10,062 nt of DNA from Opitutaceae bacterium (GCA_016763045.1 JAESUN010000351.1:1-10062), one strand, 5' to 3'. Shown: positions 1 through 7,962, counted from the stretch's first letter. Numbers and translations are program-made. The notes: generated by a model from the letters alone, not told the origin.

Positions 1-617
1 CTGCCATCTCCATAGAGCGTAATATCATCACCTTTGAGGGCTTGGACAATGAAGTTTGAAACAACTCTTCCATCATCGCTCAACATACGAGGACCATAGG
101 TATTAAAAATCCGAACAACCCGAATATCGATCCCGTTTTCACGGTGATAATCGAAAAACAATGTTTCCGCACAACGCTTCCCTTCATCATAGCAGGAACG
201 CATCCCAATAGGGTTCACATGTCCCCAGTATCCTTCTGTTTGAGGGTGTTCGATCGGATCGCCATAAACCTCTGAGGTAGACGCTTGAAAAACACGAGCT
301 CTCAAACGCTTAGCCAGTCCCAGTGAATTAATCGCTCCCATAACGGAAGTCTTGGTCGTTTTAATGGGATTATATTGGTAGTGAACAGGCGAGGCAGGAC
401 AGGCCAAATTGTAGATCTGATCGACCTCCGCCTTAAAAGGGTCAACAACATCATGCCGAATAAACTCAAACCTCGGATTATCCATGAATCCGATCAAATT
501 GGCTTTTCTCCCGGTGAAGAGGTTGTCCATACAAATGACCTCGTGCCCATCGTTAAGCAATCGCTCACATAGGTGGCTTCCTAAAAAGCCGGCTCCGCCT
601 GTTACTAGAATACGCAT
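1..617 (-). CDS. UDP-glucuronate decarboxylase-like NAD-dependent sugar epimerase/dehydratase, C-terminus cut off by window edge
   Basis: This is the N-terminal 205 codons of an extended short-chain dehydrogenase/reductase, read from the complement with ATG at 615-617; it runs off the left edge without a stop. The Rossmann dinucleotide motif GGAGFLG is at residues 7-13, the active-site region STSEVYGD at about 113-120, and the YxxxK pair is Y143/K147 in [14 protein letters not shown] at 171-178 is typical of UDP-xylose synthase-type enzymes, which oxidise and decarboxylate UDP-glucuronate to UDP-xylose for surface polysaccharide. The family is usually a little over 300 residues, so roughly a third is missing. 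It lies 62 bases downstream of tgt on the same strand and has no evident Shine-Dalgarno sequence. A related dTDP-glucose dehydratase or other epimerase is less likely but cannot be excluded without the C-terminus. Confidence 0.88.
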   Translation of the reverse strand, partial: MRILVTGGAGFLGSHLCERLLNDGHEVICMDNLFTGRKANLIGFMDNPRFEFIRHDVVDPFKAEVDQIYNLACPASPVHYQYNPIKTTKTSVMGAINSLGLAKRLRARVFQASTSEVYGDPIEHPQTEGYWGHVNPIGMRSCYDEGKRCAETLFFDYHRENGIDIRVVRIFNTYGPRMLSDDGRVVSNFIVQALKGDDITLYGDG

Positions 618-679
618 TGGTGTATGATCGGTTTTAAAAAATTATTCCCTGAGAACAAGACCCTTTCTGAAGGTGACGT

Positions 680-1885
<1,206 letters not shown>

Positions 1886-1940
1886 TTAACCGGATCTAGT
1901 CTCTCCTGCACTTGACCTGATTAATCTCTCGGTATTTGAT

Positions 1941-1945
1941 GGAGG
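1941..1945 (+). promoter_or_regulatory. Shine-Dalgarno sequence of pabA/trpG
   Basis: GGAGG lies 3 bases before the ATG at 1949. This is the strongest anti-16S match in the window, although the spacing is short. It supports the ATG whose product begins [11 protein letters not shown], the normal N-terminus of this family. Confidence 0.6.
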
Positions 1946-1948
1946 CTT

Positions 1949-2512
1949 ATGCTGTTGGTCATCGATAACTTCGATTCGTTTACATTCAACCTCGTTCAGT
2001 ACTTCGGTGAACTGGGAGTGGAACAACACGTCATTCGCAACAACGAAATCACCGCTGAAGAAGCCCTCGCGTTGAATCCCGACCGCGTTCTCATCTCTCC
2101 GGGTTCAGGGACACCAAACGAAGCAGGGGTAAGCCTCGAGATCGTCAAAGCTTTTGCCGGAGTAAAACCTCTTTTCGGAGTGTGCCTTGGCCATCAGTGC
2201 ATCGGTCAGCACTTTGGCGGAAAGATCATCAGAGCAAATCGATTGATGCATGGGAAAACATCCCCAATTACTCATTCAAACACGGATCTCTTCAAAGAAC
2301 TTGCCTCTCCCTTTTCCGCCACTCGTTATCATTCACTACTCATTGAACGTGAAACAATACCTGACTGCCTAGAGATCACCGCGGAAACGGCCGAGGGCGA
2401 TATAATGGGAATCCGGCACAAAGAATTACCTATTTTTGGTGTCCAATTTCACCCAGAATCCATTGCCACCGAAAACGGAATGGCACTCCTGAAAAATTTT
2501 CTAACCCTTTAG
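1949..2512 (+). CDS. pabA: Glutamine amidotransferase subunit of anthranilate or aminodeoxychorismate synthase
   Basis: This is a class I glutamine amidotransferase of 187 residues, the normal size for PabA/TrpG. It releases ammonia from glutamine for a chorismate-using partner: TrpE to make anthranilate (tryptophan), or PabB to make 4-amino-4-deoxychorismate (folate). The N-terminus [11 protein letters not shown] (5-15) and the oxyanion segment [10 protein letters not shown] (51-60) are diagnostic. The catalytic triad is C79 in GVCLGHQ, H168 and E170 in QFHPES. No trpE, pabB or other tryptophan gene is next to it; it heads a run with nrdR. Many bacteria use one amphibolic subunit for both pathways, so the choice between pabA and trpG is open and the symbol given is a convention. 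Confidence 0.93.
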   Translation: MLLVIDNFDSFTFNLVQYFGELGVEQHVIRNNEITAEEALALNPDRVLISPGSGTPNEAGVSLEIVKAFAGVKPLFGVCLGHQCIGQHFGGKIIRANRLMHGKTSPITHSNTDLFKELASPFSATRYHSLLIERETIPDCLEITAETAEGDIMGIRHKELPIFGVQFHPESIATENGMALLKNFLTL

Positions 2513-2519
2513 AAACATC

Positions 2520-2969
2520 ATGCGCTGCCCAAAATGTTCTTCGATCGAAGACAAGGTCATTGATTCGCGAATCAGCAAAGACGGACTCAACACCCGAAGG
2601 CGACGAGAATGCATTCGATGCAATACCCGCTTCACCACCACAGAACAAATCGTTCACGAAGGACTTTACGTCATCAAACGGGATGGCCGCCGTGAGGACT
2701 TCGATCACAATAAGATTCTTTCAGGGCTTCGGACTGCTTGTGAGAAACGCCCGGTCGATATCGAACAACTCAACATGTTAATCGAAGATGTTATCGACAC
2801 ATTAGAAAGAAGATATGACTACGAAATCCCCAGCATCGTGATAGGCGAAGCCATCATGGAACGAATCCGTGTCATCGATGCGATTGCTTACATCCGCTTC
2901 GCTAGTGTTTATAAAGACTTCCGTGATGTTTCCGAGCTGGCAGATGAAATCAGTAATCTGAAAAAATAG
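2520..2969 (+). CDS. nrdR: Transcriptional repressor NrdR
   Basis: NrdR represses ribonucleotide reductase genes by binding NrdR boxes in their promoters and senses (d)ATP through its ATP-cone domain. The 149-residue product has the standard size and layout. The N-terminal zinc ribbon has ligands C3 and C6 (MRCPKC) and C31 and C34 (CIRC), linked by the basic RRRR stretch. The ATP-cone follows at about 47-137, with VIKRDGRREDF and ending IAYIRFASVYKDF. It starts 7 bases after pabA. There is no obvious Shine-Dalgarno sequence before the ATG, which suggests translational coupling to the gene upstream. No ribonucleotide reductase gene is in the window, so its targets lie elsewhere. Confidence 0.97.
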   Translation: MRCPKCSSIEDKVIDSRISKDGLNTRRRRECIRCNTRFTTTEQIVHEGLYVIKRDGRREDFDHNKILSGLRTACEKRPVDIEQLNMLIEDVIDTLERRYDYEIPSIVIGEAIMERIRVIDAIAYIRFASVYKDFRDVSELADEISNLKK

Positions 2970-3455
2970 ATGAAGATTCTTCCCAAACAGGAACTTACAA
3001 ACCTTCATTTGGTGAACACTTTATTCGCCGACCTTACCGGCTCAGATCTCTATCTCGCGAAACAAATCAAAGATGCTATCGACGCTTCTTTACAAGCAGA
3101 TTCAACTCGAACTTCCAGCAAGCCTTTTTTCACACAGGCTATCAACAAGCTAACACACCATCACTTGTATGACACCCCTGCCTCAACTGGCTTTCGTTTC
3201 TGCAATGCCGCCCCCAACGGAGAGGCGCTTAATCTACTTTGGTTGAGAGCTGAGATGCTTAAACAAATCAAGCAACTCATCCGCTTCAAAGAAGCCACAT
3301 TAATTATCACAAACCTCAAAAAAGCCATTTGTCCAAAAGGGAAACGATGGACAAAAAAACGCCAACAGGAATACGATGACACCCTCTTTTATCTAAGAAC
3401 CTTTAGTTGCTCTCGGATCCCTTCTAACACCCGACTAACTCTCCTCTTTTACTAG
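2970..3455 (+). CDS. Hypothetical protein, 161 residues, immediately behind nrdR
   Basis: I do not recognise this protein. The ATG follows the nrdR TAG with no spacer (the bases read TAGATG), and the stop is 16 bases before the HIT gene, so it sits inside a tight same-strand run and is probably translated by coupling to nrdR. The product is soluble and basic, with no signal peptide or membrane segment. Residues about 1-50 look helical. A hydrophobic stretch (about 87-117) includes LWLRAEMLKQIKQLI and EATLIITNL, then a very basic segment at about 118-132 (KGKRWTKKRQQE), and a C-terminus ending in hydrophobic residues. Three adjacent histidines lie at about 63-65, and there are only three cysteines. 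The basic segment could bind nucleic acid, but that is inference. The reverse strand here offers no competing long ORF, which supports reality. Confidence 0.62.
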   Translation: MKILPKQELTNLHLVNTLFADLTGSDLYLAKQIKDAIDASLQADSTRTSSKPFFTQAINKLTHHHLYDTPASTGFRFCNAAPNGEALNLLWLRAEMLKQIKQLIRFKEATLIITNLKKAICPKGKRWTKKRQQEYDDTLFYLRTFSCSRIPSNTRLTLLFY

Positions 3456-3471
3456 ACCCACCCATACCACT

Positions 3472-3816
3472 ATGTCGGAAAAAACGATTTTCAGTAAAAT
3501 CATCGACCGGGAAATCCCAGCAACCATTGCATATGAAGATGACCTCTGTATCGCCATTCATGACATCGATCCTCAGGCTCCGGTTCATCTCATCATCGTG
3601 CCCAAGAAAGTTATCCCTCGCATTGGACAGGCAGACAAAAACGATCAGCTCATCCTAGGACACTTACTCCTGACTGCAGGTAAGATAGCGAGTGAGTTGA
3701 GTCTGGAAAAAGGATTTCGGCTCGTCATTAACAACGGGCCTGACGGCGGTGAAACCGTCCCTCATCTCCACGTCCACTTATTGGGCAAGCGGAAGATGAC
3801 TTGGCCTCCCGGTTGA
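3472..3816 (+). CDS. HIT-family nucleotide hydrolase (HinT-like)
   Basis: This is a histidine-triad protein of 114 residues, typical of the Hint branch, which cleaves purine nucleoside phosphoramidates such as AMP-lysine-type substrates; its cellular role in bacteria is poorly defined. Visible are the N-terminal IFSKIIDREIPATIAYED (about 6-23), the HLIIVPKKVI strand (39-48), the NNGPDGGETVPHLHVHLLG core, and the closing MTWPPG. The triad histidines are H98, H100 and H102. It is the last gene of the plus-strand run and its stop is 4 bases from the convergent dprA stop. I see no Shine-Dalgarno sequence before the ATG and no rho-independent terminator between the convergent stops. Confidence 0.95.
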   Translation: MSEKTIFSKIIDREIPATIAYEDDLCIAIHDIDPQAPVHLIIVPKKVIPRIGQADKNDQLILGHLLLTAGKIASELSLEKGFRLVINNGPDGGETVPHLHVHLLGKRKMTWPPG

Positions 3817-3820
3817 GCCC

Positions 3821-4939
3821 TCAAACTTGCTCAAAAAAACCGTCCATTCTTTTGCGGATCAATTGCTTCAGCTCCAGAAGCATCAAAAGAGAGGAGACCT
3901 CGCTAATAGGAAAGGAAAGCATCGAAGCCAACTGATCGGAATTCAGGCTATTCCCACCCCTGAAACACTCGATTAGTGCCTTCTCTTTCTCTTCAAGATA
4001 CACCACAGCAGGCCTCTCTGTTTCTTCTGAATCATTTTTTGTCCCTAACGTCGGGAAAAGATACATGAGTTCTTCCAGGATATCATCGACACAGGATACG
4101 AGAACGGCTCCATCTCGTATGAGAGCATGGCAACCACTGCTACTAGACTGATCAATCCGGCCCGGGACAGCAAATAGTTGCCGCCCTTGTTCACCTGCAA
4201 ATCGTGCCGTAATCATCGCACCTCCATTCAGCGCTGACTCAACAACTACAGTTGCAATGGACAACCCCGCAACAATCCTATTCCTCATCGGAAATGTTTG
4301 ACGATCTGCTCTTCTCCCAAAAGGAAATTCCGAAAGAATAGCTCCCTCCTCACTGATTCGACGATAAAGATCCAGGTTTTCCGGAGGATAAATAATATCT
4401 AACCCACAACCCAGAACCGCCACAGTTTTTCCTCCAGCGGAGAGCGCTCCTTCGTGCGCTGCAGTATCGATCCCCCGAGCTAACCCGCTCACAATACAAA
4501 ATCCTGCCTTCGCTAGCGCTACTCCAAATTTATGGGCAACCGACTGACCATACAATGTCATACGACGGCTTCCTACAATAGCTATCGCAGGATTAGACAG
4601 CCTGTATTTACCTTTAAAATACAATCCAACAGGAGGATCATACATCTCTTTCAAAAGAGCCGGGTATTGCTGATCCTCCGAGGAAACAAAATCTACACCA
4701 GATTTCTGCATCCTTCCTTCCTCTCTCTCCAAATCAAAATTCTCGCGCCAATTACGCAACGATGAACTCATGGCGGGCCCAACCCTGTAAACCGACTCCA
4801 AAGCAGAGACACTTGCATTCAGGATTGCTAAAGGATCTCCCTTAAAGGCATCCATCAAACGTTTTAATCCAACTGGCCCAACAGACTGCAGTCCATTCAG
4901 GACTAAATAGGCCTGTTCTCTTGTTAAATCCCCTCTCAT
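3821..4939 (-). CDS. dprA: DNA-processing protein DprA (Smf)
   Basis: DprA binds incoming single-stranded DNA during natural transformation and loads RecA onto it; it is also widespread in bacteria not known to be competent. I chose the ATG at 4939 (372 residues). It has AAGGA 7 bases upstream and the normal start of the family, whereas the open frame to 5128 would overlap nnr and adds unrelated sequence. An N-terminal helical region (1-about 85, helix-hairpin-helix/SAM-like) is followed by the Rossmann-like domain: VGSRRMTLYG (122-131), SGLARGID (151-158), VLGCGLDIIYPPEN (175-188), RNRIVAGLS (219-227) and the EQGRQLFAVPG segment (250-260). A C-terminal winged-helix domain spans about 315-372. 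It is the last gene of the acpS-nnr-dprA run. Confidence 0.95.
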   Translation of the reverse strand: MRGDLTREQAYLVLNGLQSVGPVGLKRLMDAFKGDPLAILNASVSALESVYRVGPAMSSSLRNWRENFDLEREEGRMQKSGVDFVSSEDQQYPALLKEMYDPPVGLYFKGKYRLSNPAIAIVGSRRMTLYGQSVAHKFGVALAKAGFCIVSGLARGIDTAAHEGALSAGGKTVAVLGCGLDIIYPPENLDLYRRISEEGAILSEFPFGRRADRQTFPMRNRIVAGLSIATVVVESALNGGAMITARFAGEQGRQLFAVPGRIDQSSSSGCHALIRDGAVLVSCVDDILEELMYLFPTLGTKNDSEETERPAVVYLEEKEKALIECFRGGNSLNSDQLASMLSFPISEVSSLLMLLELKQLIRKRMDGFFEQV

Positions 4940-4946
4940 TTTATTT

Positions 4947-4951
4947 TCCTT
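4947..4951 (-). promoter_or_regulatory. Shine-Dalgarno sequence of dprA overlapping the nnr stop codon
   Basis: On the minus strand AAGGA shares its first two bases with the TAA stop of nnr and is 7 bases from the ATG at 4939. It fixes the dprA start and implies coupled translation of the two genes. Confidence 0.7.
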
Positions 4952-6512
4952 AAAAAACGTCCGACAAAAAAGACAGAAGATCAGTCGTTCTAACAGCCAC
5001 CTGCCCACACTCTCGAGCAAGTTCATCAGCCGCCCTTCCATGCCATACAACTGCCTGAATCGCCGCCTCAAGACCATCACTCCCCCGTCGCGCCAACAAT
5101 CCTCCCAAAAGACCCGCAAGTAAATCACCGCTTCCGCCTCGGGCTAAGACCGGTCCACCAAATAAATTATGATAAATAGCTTTGCCATCAGAGATACGAG
5201 TAACCGGGCCTTTAAGACACGTTATCACCCTCATTTTCTGAGAATACTGCATCAGCGTTTCCGCTGAGGAAGGACCACCCGACAATCGCTCAAACTCTCC
5301 AACATGTGGTGTGCAAACAACCACAGCTCCTTCTCGTTGTTTAGCAACTGCCTCGACCACATCAGGCATAAGAGCATCCGCATCCAGCACCAACGGTTGC
5401 GTAACAGTAGAAGCAATGTCCCTCACCAATGCACGGGTTTCCTCCTCCTTCCCCATCCCCGGTCCGATGAGTAACCCCGTACAGCGCTCCACACGAGACA
5501 ACAAAAGGTGCCGTCCTTCTAGAGCAAGAGATCCATTTGGTGTCTCCGGCCAAGGAACCCACATCGCCTCTGGCGCTTGAGACGCAAAATGAGCTACCAA
5601 CGATTCAGGAACAAAAGCCGTCACCAAACCAACACCCGATCTCAACGCTGCCAAAACAGACATCAAAACAGCTCCTGGCATCGTTCGAGATCCACTTAAA
5701 ACAAATAAATGACCATTCGAACGTTTATCGGATATGGAAGGCCTGAACGAACACAATGGATCCAGCACTTTTTTCGTAATGACAAAATCATTTCGCTTGG
5801 ATTCAATCTTTTGGGAGAAAAAACCAAGATCCAAATAGCGGATACGCCCGATATTTTCTGCTTTCTTTGATTCCAATAAAGGAGCTTTTACAATTCCTGT
5901 TGCATATGTAAAATCAGCCCTAAACGAAACCTCCCCCGATTCATCTCCTATCCCACTAGGCAAATCAACTGCGCCTCGAAGCCTTATCAAGGGATTCCCG
6001 TTCACCGCTACAACCATCGCAGCAGCAGGTCCTCGTAGCGGCGGACAAAACTGCATGCCAACCAAGCCATCAAGACAGATGTCATATGCATTGCTCAAGC
6101 ACTGAGACATCCCCTCTCCCAGTTCACCCTCAGCCCTGCCATAGGACAGCTGAAACTCAACCCGGTCTCCGTGCTCAATCCGCAATTCCTCAAACGCTTT
6201 CCGACTCAAAAGCTTCAATGCTTCAAATCCACAAGAAAAGGCAACGACAGCCGATGCTCCTTCAACAACTCGCAAAACATGCCGCAATGCAATCAACGCA
6301 TCTCCTCCATTATGCCCCTTGCCGACGAGAATCAGTAATCGCATATCGTCGGGAAGAGGCCCGATCTCATTGGCATCCTGCAGAACTGATTCCGCCAATG
6401 CCTTACCTGCGAGTTCCATCGCAGCCCATTTCGCAGATTCCACATCACCGAGGATTTCATTCTCCCAAGCAATCGCTTCTCGACAGGTCAATATTGGATG
6501 TAGTCCATTCAT
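4950..6512 (-). CDS. nnr: Bifunctional NAD(P)H-hydrate epimerase / ADP-dependent NAD(P)H-hydrate dehydratase
   Basis: This 520-residue fusion repairs NADHX/NADPHX, the hydrated, inactive forms of the cofactors. The N-terminal YjeF_N epimerase half interconverts R and S epimers and the C-terminal ribokinase-like half dehydrates the S form using ADP. In the epimerase half I see GKGHNGGDA (64-72; a histidine stands where many homologues have asparagine in NNGGD), LDGLVG with D148, and VDLPSGIG (182-189). In the dehydratase half I see SGSRTMPGA (273-281), GPGMG (350-354), DADAL (377-381), TPHVGEF (401-407), KGP (434-436) and GGSGD with catalytic D463. Both domains look complete. It starts 6 bases after acpS; an AGAG directly before the ATG is a poor ribosome site, so coupling to acpS is likely. 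Confidence 0.95.
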   Translation of the reverse strand: MNGLHPILTCREAIAWENEILGDVESAKWAAMELAGKALAESVLQDANEIGPLPDDMRLLILVGKGHNGGDALIALRHVLRVVEGASAVVAFSCGFEALKLLSRKAFEELRIEHGDRVEFQLSYGRAEGELGEGMSQCLSNAYDICLDGLVGMQFCPPLRGPAAAMVVAVNGNPLIRLRGAVDLPSGIGDESGEVSFRADFTYATGIVKAPLLESKKAENIGRIRYLDLGFFSQKIESKRNDFVITKKVLDPLCSFRPSISDKRSNGHLFVLSGSRTMPGAVLMSVLAALRSGVGLVTAFVPESLVAHFASQAPEAMWVPWPETPNGSLALEGRHLLLSRVERCTGLLIGPGMGKEEETRALVRDIASTVTQPLVLDADALMPDVVEAVAKQREGAVVVCTPHVGEFERLSGGPSSAETLMQYSQKMRVITCLKGPVTRISDGKAIYHNLFGGPVLARGGSGDLLAGLLGGLLARRGSDGLEAAIQAVVWHGRAADELARECGQVAVRTTDLLSFLSDVF

Positions 6513-6518
6513 CTCTAT

Positions 6519-6938
6519 TTAAGTGTTCGCCACTAACACAGCAAAAGCCACAGCCATCGATTCTGTATGCGAAAGGCTGATCAAGACAGCCTCCCCTCCT
6601 CTTTCAGATAAAAGCCTGGAGCCTTTCTCATCGAAGCAAATTTGTGGTTCCCCATTAAATCCATTAATAACTGAAACGGACTGCCAGGACAATTCAGAAC
6701 CAATCCCGGTACCAAAACACTTCGATACCGCTTCTTTGGCCGCAAGGCGAGCAGCCAGGTGCTTGTAAGGGTGCTTCATTCTCATACAATACTCTCGTTC
6801 TTGTTCTGTATAAACCTTCTCGAGAAACCTTTCTTCATGTCGTGCCAGCATGTTCTTAATACGACTCACTTCGATCAGATCAACCCCAACACCGAGGACT
6901 CTACCTTTTCCCGAAAAATCAATACCCTCCACTTTCAT
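6519..6938 (-). CDS. acpS: Holo-[acyl-carrier-protein] synthase AcpS
   Basis: AcpS transfers 4'-phosphopantetheine from coenzyme A to a serine of acyl carrier protein, activating fatty-acid synthesis. The magnesium and CoA-binding signature is present: GVGVDLIEV with D20, and ARLAAKEAVSKCFGTG with E69. The closing core strand carries SLSHTESMAVAFAV. At 139 residues it is slightly longer than the usual 120-126 because about 13 residues precede the conserved core; no alternative start codon is available near residue 14, so I keep the ATG at 6938. AAGGGA abuts the ATG, too close to act as a good ribosome site. It heads the acpS-nnr-dprA run; genome neighbours of this type are seen in several bacterial groups. 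Confidence 0.94.
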   Translation of the reverse strand: MKVEGIDFSGKGRVLGVGVDLIEVSRIKNMLARHEERFLEKVYTEQEREYCMRMKHPYKHLAARLAAKEAVSKCFGTGIGSELSWQSVSVINGFNGEPQICFDEKGSRLLSERGGEAVLISLSHTESMAVAFAVLVANT

Positions 6939-7020
6939 TCCCTTATCTTTTTTTTGTTTTTTTCACAAATCCGATCTTTTTCCTCAAAGAAGAATACTCT
7001 CTCATTTTTTTGACATGGAG

Positions 7021-7042
7021 CTTGCCGTATAGTCGCGGCAAG
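7021..7042. repeat. Perfect 7-bp inverted repeat with 8-base loop
   Basis: CTTGCCG (7021-7027) pairs with CGGCAAG (7036-7042) around TATAGTCG. No T-run follows on either strand, so it does not look like a rho-independent terminator. It overlaps the TATAGT hexamer and could be an operator or a leader hairpin. Confidence 0.55.
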
Positions 7043-7061
7043 ACCCATATTGAGACAAAAA

Positions 7062-7130
7062 ATGATCGGGGGTTCGGACATACATAATAACTATCGTAAA
7101 ACTTCACGTTTGAATAGTCCGAAAAAATGA
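7062..7130 (+). CDS. Possible 22-residue small ORF upstream of the VC0807-family gene
   Basis: The plus strand reads ATG at 7062 to TGA at 7130, giving a small basic peptide beginning MIGGSDIHNNYRKT and ending in PKK. A weak GAG lies about 8 bases before the ATG. It ends 27 bases before the ATG at 7158 and is in the same frame. Such an ORF arises easily by chance in 219 bases, so this is only a candidate leader peptide. Confidence 0.15.
   Translation: MIGGSDIHNNYRKTSRLNSPKK
7073..7123. repeat. 7-bp inverted repeat with 37-base spacer
   Basis: TTCGGAC (7073-7079) and GTCCGAA (7117-7123) are exact reverse complements. In RNA they would close a long loop just upstream of the 7158 start. The spacer contains an inner AAAC/GTTT pairing (7099-7111). 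The function is unknown and chance is possible. Confidence 0.4.
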
Positions 7131-7157
7131 CAAAGCTGCCTGCTCCTAAAAAATTTC

Positions 7158-7880
7158 ATGATCTCAGAGACCAATACTAAACCAGAAAAACGGGAGAATA
7201 TGCTCATCAACCTGATTTTCAATCTGGTTCTCCCTGCCACCATTTTATCCAAGCTCAGCGCTGAAAATCGGTTGGGCCCTGTCTATGCTCTTATTCTCGG
7301 ATTAAGCCTCCCTTTAGTTTACGGTATTTATGATTTTGTAACCCGCAAAAAATGGAATTTTTTCTCCGTGCTCGGGTTTATAAGTATCCTACTTACCGGC
7401 GGGCTTGGACTCCTCAAAGTAGACGGGATCTGGTTTGCTATCAAAGAAGCCGCCATACCATTGATGCTCGGAGTTGCCGTTATCGGCTCTCTCAAAACAA
7501 AATACCCACTCGTCCGCACTTTTCTCTACAACGACAAAATCATCGACGTCGAAAAAGTCCACCAGGCTCTTGTCTTCAGAGATAATGAAAGTGCCTTTGA
7601 CAGGCTGCTAACCTCGTCCACCTACGTCCTCGCTTTTTCGTTTCTAATCAGCGCTGTTCTCAATTTCATTTTAGCTCGAATCATCCTTACGAGCCCTTCC
7701 GGCAGTGTCCAGTTCACCCAAGAGCTGGGAAAGATGACTGCGCTCAGCTGGCCCGTAATCGTCATTCCATCCACCATAATCATGGGCTATGCCCTCTGGC
7801 GGTTGTTTGCCGGCATAAAGCGACTCACCGGGCTCAACATGGAAGCTGTTTTAAAAACCCCTCCACCCAAAGAAAAGTAA
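7158..7880 (+). CDS. VC0807-family integral membrane protein
   Basis: This is a 240-residue inner-membrane protein that I recognise as the VC0807 family, which resembles septation protein A-like proteins; its function is not established. About six membrane segments are visible: 15-32 (INLIFNLVLPATILSKL), 39-60, 68-87 (FSVLGFISILLTGGLGLL), 93-112, 152-176 and 196-217. A soluble loop at about 113-150 contains YNDKIIDVEKVHQALVFRDN. The C-terminus is short, basic and rich in proline. Two starts are possible: ATG 7158, which has no clear ribosome site, and ATG 7200 (residue 15), preceded by GGGAG only 3 bases away. I keep 7158 because homologues as I recall them have a short tail before the first segment. 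It is monocistronic and convergent with gltA (61-base gap). Confidence 0.85.
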   Translation: MISETNTKPEKRENMLINLIFNLVLPATILSKLSAENRLGPVYALILGLSLPLVYGIYDFVTRKKWNFFSVLGFISILLTGGLGLLKVDGIWFAIKEAAIPLMLGVAVIGSLKTKYPLVRTFLYNDKIIDVEKVHQALVFRDNESAFDRLLTSSTYVLAFSFLISAVLNFILARIILTSPSGSVQFTQELGKMTALSWPVIVIPSTIIMGYALWRLFAGIKRLTGLNMEAVLKTPPPKEK

Positions 7881-7882
7881 AT

Positions 7883-7901
7883 AGCCCTGGATCAAAGGGC
7901 T
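7883..7901 (-). terminator. Possible terminator for gltA transcripts
   Basis: AGCCCT (7883-7888) and AGGGCT (7896-7901) form a 6-bp stem with a 7-base loop. Read on the minus strand it is followed by ATTTACTTTTCTTT, a loose U-rich tail. It lies about 40 bases beyond the gltA stop, with the U-rich tail inside the end of the convergent membrane-protein gene. The stem is short and the U tract interrupted, so this is moderate at best. Confidence 0.4.
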
Positions 7902-7937
7902 TATCCACAAATAGAAAACCGTGGGTGGAATCTGTGT

Positions 7938-7962
7938 GTTTCTATCGGTTTTCGATAGAAAC
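7938..7962. repeat. Perfect 10-bp hairpin spanning the gltA stop codon
   Basis: GTTTCTATCG (7938-7947) and CGATAGAAAC (7953-7962) are exact reverse complements with a 5-base loop. The gltA stop codon (7942-7944) and last codons are inside the stem. There is no T-run after it on either strand. It may act as a 3'-end stabilising or processing hairpin for gltA mRNA, or help end transcripts arriving from 7158-7880. Confidence 0.75.

Larger units (their letters stand above)
6939..7157. other. Divergent intergenic region between acpS and the VC0807-family gene
   Basis: This 219-bp gap must hold the promoters of both divergent genes. Nearest acpS is a T8-G-T7 tract (6948-6963; purine-rich in the acpS leader). 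It contains TTGACA at 7010-7015, but the nearest TATAAT-like hexamer (TATAGT, 7028-7033) is only 12 bases away, so I do not call a promoter. Two inverted repeats and a possible 22-residue ORF are listed separately. No known riboswitch or RNA gene is recognisable by eye. Confidence 0.6.

Noticed and set aside
375..572. 65-residue plus-strand ORF, and similar ORFs at 673-948, 958-1167, 6086-6580 and 8333-8581
   Set aside because: These lie antisense inside well-identified genes on the minus strand and show no recognisable protein features; they are shadows.
1912..1940. TTGACC with a TTTGAT -10 at 17-base spacing before pabA
   Set aside because: Transcription would begin at about the ATG and exclude the strong GGAGG ribosome site, so it cannot be the main promoter.
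2430..2708. 92-residue minus-strand ORF across the pabA/nrdR junction
   Set aside because: It is antisense to two conserved genes and has no recognisable motif.
4940..5128. Extension of the dprA frame upstream to 5128
   Set aside because: It would overlap nnr by about 180 bases with non-homologous sequence, and the ATG at 4939 has a good AAGGA site.
6948..6963. T8-G-T7 tract as a plus-strand terminator
   Set aside because: No GC-rich stem precedes it, and upstream on that strand is only acpS antisense; it is better seen as the A-rich leader of acpS.
6759..7032. Plus-strand ORFs of 84 and 60 residues running out of acpS into the gap
   Set aside because: They begin antisense to acpS, are dominated by F, S and L from the T-rich tract, and overlap each other in different frames; low-complexity chance ORFs.
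7010..7033. TTGACA plus TATAGT as a sigma-70 promoter
   Set aside because: The 12-base spacing is too short for a normal promoter.
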